A DNA stretch of 8,555 nt, from positions 1 through 8,555 of the forward strand of contig JAHEZG010000161.1 in assembly GCA_023251195.1 (NCBI GenBank), in the 5' to 3' direction. The stretch comes from Chitinophagaceae bacterium. GTDB taxonomy: Bacteria > Bacteroidota > Bacteroidia > Chitinophagales > UBA10324. Numbering within the stretch: position 1 is the stretch's first letter; every line of letters begins with the position of its first letter. Below are positions 5,701-8,555 of the stretch, in pieces. The notes beneath the pieces are model-generated. The model did not search any database. It was given only the letters and a program-made list of their open reading frames with translations, and was not told the origin of the DNA. Both the position numbers and the translations under genes were made by a program.

Positions 5701-6389
5701 GTTGCTTCAAATACCTCAGGAAATAAATTCTTGTTGCGATGAATCAATTCAGCCAATCTGAAATCATTTTCATAGTCAATATCCATGCACTCAATTTTAT
5801 CCATTTCAAATAATTGTGGCCGCAAACCCACTCTGCTGTTTCCTGCATCAACAAATGATTTTCGGGAGAAAATAAACAGGTTGCTGTTTTCTTCATACAC
5901 CGGTTGCATATCCTGTGTTCGCTGCATTTTTGTGTTCGTGTGATTGATAGCTTTTCCATCAGCAGCATACAATCGGTTTGAAATTTTTGTCACACTTAAC
6001 AAACTATCATATTCAGAAAGCGATGCTTCATACAATTGAATTGCGCTGTTGATTGTTTTTAAACTTAACATTGGGTTGGTGGCATGTGTTTGTAAAAAAC
6101 AATCGCAAGTAGTTTGATTGATATCGTATGCAATTAAACTATTCATTGTTACCAAGTCGCCGCATAATTCAATTGGTCTGTCAATCACTTTTCCTTTTGA
6201 AATTTGCTGAAGAATAAAATCAGCCACTTCAGTACTATCTGAATTCACTAAAATTTCTGAAATGAATTCGCACTGCTGCAATGTTTCCATCATCCAATGA
6301 AAAAGAGGTTTGCCATTAAAGAGCCTGAAGTTTTTATCCGGAACACGCTCCGAATTTTTTTTAACCGGAATTAATGCTGTGAGATTCAT
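5697..6389 (-). CDS. Acylneuraminate cytidylyltransferase-family protein (CMP-sugar synthetase type)
   Basis: A 230-residue cytoplasmic nucleotidyltransferase of the NeuA/COG1083 type, which couples CTP to a nonulosonic or related 3-deoxy sugar. ALIPVKKNSERVPDKN (5-20) is the nucleotide-binding loop, followed by FNGKPLFHW. LQTHATNP (99-106) matches the family's L-Q-x-T-S-P-like strand, NSNLFIF (168-174) is the substrate-side strand, and DIDYENDF (203-210) carries the acidic metal ligands. The loop differs from KdsB. The start is the ATG at 6389; an upstream TTG at 6404 would add five residues and is less likely. It is convergent with kdtA, with a 4-base overlap, and 125 bp downstream of the T9SS gene on the same strand; that gap shows no clear promoter or terminator. 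The sugar substrate is unknown: sialic, legionaminic or pseudaminic acid, Kdn, or Kdo are candidates. None of the other nonulosonate genes (neuB, neuC) is in the window. Confidence 0.78.
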   Translation of the reverse strand: MNLTALIPVKKNSERVPDKNFRLFNGKPLFHWMMETLQQCEFISEILVNSDSTEVADFILQQISKGKVIDRPIELCGDLVTMNSLIAYDINQTTCDCFLQTHATNPMLSLKTINSAIQLYEASLSEYDSLLSVTKISNRLYAADGKAINHTNTKMQRTQDMQPVYEENSNLFIFSRKSFVDAGNSRVGLRPQLFEMDKIECMDIDYENDFRLAELIHRNKNLFPEVFEAT

Positions 6390-6514
6390 AAATTGATTTG
6401 GCAAACGAATGTATAAAATTCAAACGCTGATTTATCAATAGAAAGAAAGCAATGAGTAATACGAAAAGTTAAATTAAAGTTGATACAGCCGGCAATAAGT
6501 TTTCATCTCTAATT

Positions 6515-8407
6515 TTATTGCACAACAAACTTAAAATTCCTAACCTCACTCTTAGTTCTCACTTGTAACAGGTACATGCCTTGCGCATACGCGGTTTGTT
6601 CAGTAAAATGATTTTCTCCGGCGCGGAGTGAAATGTTTTTGCTTGAAACGAGTTGCCCCTGCATATTGTAAATTAATAACTCAGCGGTTGTGCTGCGAGA
6701 GATTAAAATATTTACTGCAATACTGTTTTCATTCAGCGAACTAACTGACACCTGATAACTGTTCACTGATAACTGTTCACTGATTCCTGTTGTTGTATCC
6801 AACTGCTCACAATTAACAGTTACAAGATAATGATAAAACACACTTGTATCTTCATAGCACCGTAGTGGCCCTTCAGTGTTGTAATAATTTATCGGTTGTG
6901 GAAGCATTGAACCCATACCACCAACCAATTGCACATACCCATCATTGCCAAAACACCAACCATCAAGTGGAGTGCTCCAAACTCTTTTGCAGCTAGTGCC
7001 TTGTACATTTAGTTGAGTGATGCTATCCACTACCACTCTGAAGGTAGTATCTGCGACGGTTTGTGGCTGTGGCGTGTAGTAAGTAAGCGTATCTCCAATG
7101 CTTACATTAAAATTATACAGCGGCACAAACCTGCCACGGTAATTATTGTAATACATTACCCTGCTTGTATCTCCGAACACATACAGCGGTTGCAGTGGAG
7201 TTACAGTGCTGTCGTGCTCGTGTTGCTCTCCTGTAATTTTGCGGCAGTTATAGCCGTAGTAGTTAGCGGTGTGCATGATAAAAGTATCTCTTGTTACCTC
7301 GTAATAAGTGTATGCACTGTTTGCTATTCCGGCATTATTATCTGAGCTATTGTACCACCACTTTGTACCAACAGTTGCAAAACTTGAAAAGCTGTTATCT
7401 ACAAACTTGGCTAAATTTTTTGCGGGGATATATCCTATGTTTTTAAATGAACCACCAATGAATATAGTATCGTTAAATAATCCGTAGGCAGCAAAATATT
7501 GAAATGGAGGATAATTATAATTATAACTTAAACTATCAGAGCTATAAGTTGCGAATCCATACCAATTATTATTAAAATTCATTATTTGGCCAAAAAAATA
7601 TAATTTACCATGATAAACTGGCCCCCCACCACCAACACTTTTTATTCCAGAAATTTGTTGCCAGAAACTTCCGTTAAATAATGCAATATTTTTACTTGCA
7701 GTGCCATTTACAGAATCAATGTTACCAAAACCAACAAACTTATTATCGTATAATCTTATTGCTTGTATACCTGGAATTGATGCCCCCCAAACAATTCCTG
7801 TTTGATTAACAGGTTGCCATGTTACTCCATCCCACCAGCATATATACTTGCAGTCGGGGTTGCCATTCATTGCCGTAAATAATCCACTGCAATACAAGTA
7901 GCCGTTGTAAAATTCAAGATCGGTTGGTCCAGCCCCACCACTTGTGGTTCCAATCAAAGTTAAAATTCCATTCGGAGCTAGACAAAAAATCTCTTCCAAA
8001 TCATTATAATAAATAGTATCATTTCGTGATGCCATTGCATCTGTTCCCAATGTTGAGCATTGCGTATACACACAATTGGTTCTGATTAAACTGTCAATAC
8101 TTGAAAAATCCTCATTGCTATCTTCAATAGCAATTTGCCCCGATTCATTAGTACAGCCTAATTTATAATAAGTAGTTTGATTTCCACCATTAATAACTGA
8201 TTCGAGACTATTATTTCTGTATGCATAGGCATAAGATTTCATTGAGCTATCGTTCACGAATAGATACAAATAATTATGAATTGTATCACTTATAATTAAG
8301 TTGCAACTAAACATGGTGTCTGTAGTTTCATTAAAGAGAGGAATGAAGTACTGTGCTTTACTCTCAAATGAAAAAAATAAAGTAATCAATAGAAATGTTT
8401 TTTTCAT
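6515..8407 (-). CDS. Secreted protein with propeller-like repeats and T9SS type A sorting domain
   Basis: A 630-residue protein with an N-terminal signal peptide (MKKTFLLITLFFSFESKAQ, probable cut after Ala18). Residues about 160-345 contain four related blades of the form LEFYNGYLYCSGLF...NG...WDG.TW (162, 216, 263 and 309), with Y/F-x-x-x-[LF]-[YVI]-x-x-G cores, similar to kelch or beta-propeller repeats. Residues about 365-530 form a second module common in Bacteroidota surface proteins (LYNFNVSIGDT at 430, VVVDSI at 458, VGGMGS at 495, GPLRCYEDTSVFYHYL at 513). The C-terminal 75 residues are a T9SS type A sorting domain (AELLIYNMQGQLVSS, GENHFTEQ, GMYLLQV, FKFVVQ), which directs export through the outer membrane. 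Residues 541-556, the linker before it, are encoded by a 7-bp repeat array. The ATG at 8407 overlaps the upstream stop as ATGA. Cargo function is unknown; no catalytic motif is seen. Confidence 0.85.
   Translation of the reverse strand: MKKTFLLITLFFSFESKAQYFIPLFNETTDTMFSCNLIISDTIHNYLYLFVNDSSMKSYAYAYRNNSLESVINGGNQTTYYKLGCTNESGQIAIEDSNEDFSSIDSLIRTNCVYTQCSTLGTDAMASRNDTIYYNDLEEIFCLAPNGILTLIGTTSGGAGPTDLEFYNGYLYCSGLFTAMNGNPDCKYICWWDGVTWQPVNQTGIVWGASIPGIQAIRLYDNKFVGFGNIDSVNGTASKNIALFNGSFWQQISGIKSVGGGGPVYHGKLYFFGQIMNFNNNWYGFATYSSDSLSYNYNYPPFQYFAAYGLFNDTIFIGGSFKNIGYIPAKNLAKFVDNSFSSFATVGTKWWYNSSDNNAGIANSAYTYYEVTRDTFIMHTANYYGYNCRKITGEQHEHDSTVTPLQPLYVFGDTSRVMYYNNYRGRFVPLYNFNVSIGDTLTYYTPQPQTVADTTFRVVVDSITQLNVQGTSCKRVWSTPLDGWCFGNDGYVQLVGGMGSMLPQPINYYNTEGPLRCYEDTSVFYHYLVTVNCEQLDTTTGISEQLSVNSYQVSVSSLNENSIAVNILISRSTTAELLIYNMQGQLVSSKNISLRAGENHFTEQTAYAQGMYLLQVRTKSEVRNFKFVVQ
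6741..6789 (-). repeat. 7-bp degenerate tandem array inside a coding sequence (CAGNNNN type)
   Basis: On the + strand seven consecutive units each end in CTG: CTAACTG, ACACCTG, ATAACTG, TTCACTG, ATAACTG, TTCACTG and ATTCCTG. On the coding strand these are CAGGAAT, CAGTGAA, CAGTTAT, CAGTGAA, CAGTTAT, CAGGTGT and CAGTTAG. Since 7 and 3 share no factor, the array is read in all three codon phases and encodes GISEQLSVNSYQVSVS, the linker before the sorting domain. Two units also form a 14-bp perfect repeat. CAGTTAG is shared with the array at 1176. Confidence 0.85.
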
Positions 8408-8555
8408 GGTTTTGAAATTATCAGTTTAAAATAAGAACTCCTTAAGTTATTTCTAAAACAGAGCAGGTAAACACCATCAGAAATATTTTCAGGCAACCGG
8501 ACAGAAACAGATTGCTCAGCAGACAAATCAAATTCTCCATTTAAATATTTTCGCC
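8404..8555 (-). CDS. T9SS sorting-domain protein, C-terminal fragment (5' end outside window)
   Basis: The minus-strand frame is open from the right edge to a TGA at 8406-8404 and encodes 49 residues, RKYLNGEFDLSAEQSVSVRL through FKLIISKP. The pattern of a hydrophobic strand, then DGVYLLCFRNN, then YFKLIIS at the extreme C-terminus matches the end of a T9SS type A sorting domain (G-x-Y-hydrophobic, short turn, F-K-hydrophobic). The stop overlaps the ATG of the downstream 630-residue gene as ATGA, so both are likely one operon and probably co-translated. What the protein does upstream of this domain cannot be seen. Confidence 0.75.
   Translation of the reverse strand, partial: RKYLNGEFDLSAEQSVSVRLPENISDGVYLLCFRNNLRSSYFKLIISKP

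Noticed and set aside
5744..5968. Alternative minus-strand frame inside the cytidylyltransferase gene
   Set aside because: It is a shifted frame of a protein with clear family motifs on the same strand.
6390..6404. TTG at 6404 as the start of the cytidylyltransferase
   Set aside because: An ATG five codons later leaves the normal short lead to the ALIPVK strand of the nucleotide-binding loop.
6405..6514. Promoter or terminator between the T9SS gene and the cytidylyltransferase gene
   Set aside because: Only partial TAnnTTTG-like matches with no properly spaced -33 box, and no stem-loop with a T-run.
7013..7345. + strand frame antisense to the T9SS gene
   Set aside because: No recognisable features, and the opposing frame has a signal peptide, repeats and a sorting domain.

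Overview
The window looks like a piece of a Bacteroidota (Bacteroidetes) chromosome. The sequence is AT-rich and Shine-Dalgarno sites are not obvious. Two adjacent proteins end in type IX secretion (T9SS) C-terminal sorting domains, one after a clear signal peptide. The DUF2520 protein next to KdsC is a gene pair I recall from this phylum. I cannot name the genus.

Layout. Positions 2-1189 (+) hold the C-terminal 395 residues of a CcmF/CcsA-type cytochrome c heme lyase whose N-terminus lies off the left edge. Next come a Rossmann/DUF2520 protein (1277-2035, +) and the Kdo-8-phosphate phosphatase KdsC (2174-2680, +). Convergent to these is an LpxL/HtrB-type lipid A acyltransferase (2765-3619, -). 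A 169-bp divergent intergenic region with two perfect inverted repeats separates it from a phosphoglycolate-phosphatase-like HAD hydrolase (3789-4463, +), which overlaps the Kdo transferase gene kdtA/waaA (4450-5700, +). kdtA ends tail to tail with an acylneuraminate (CMP-sugar) cytidylyltransferase-type gene (5697-6389, -), and the two share a TTAA at their stop codons. Last are a 630-residue secreted T9SS cargo protein (6515-8407, -) and the 3' end of a second T9SS cargo gene (8404-8555, -), whose stop overlaps the next start as ATGA. No gap without a gene exceeds about 170 bp, and I saw no RNA genes, IS elements or CRISPR arrays.

How the genes work together. KdsC makes free Kdo, KdtA attaches Kdo to lipid A precursor, and the LpxL-type enzyme acylates lipid A, so the middle of the window serves outer-membrane lipid A/inner-core synthesis. 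They are not one operon, because orientations alternate. The cytidylyltransferase belongs to the NeuA/COG1083 type rather than KdsB and may activate a sialic-acid-like or other 3-deoxy sugar. The T9SS proteins are outer-surface or secreted products.

The most unusual signal is not a gene. The window holds several degenerate short-period tandem arrays: 7-bp units of the form CNNTTAG at the 3' ends of ccmF, kdsC and lpxL; a related 7-bp CAGNNNN array translated inside the T9SS protein as a Q-L-S-V-N-S-Y-like linker; an 8-bp CYAATRAA-like array running into the kdsC start codon; and a REP-like paired palindrome between DUF2520 and kdsC. Two of the arrays supply the last residues and the stop codon of their genes (ccmF and lpxL). 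This suggests that a heptamer repeat family is spreading in this genome at gene ends and protein linkers.
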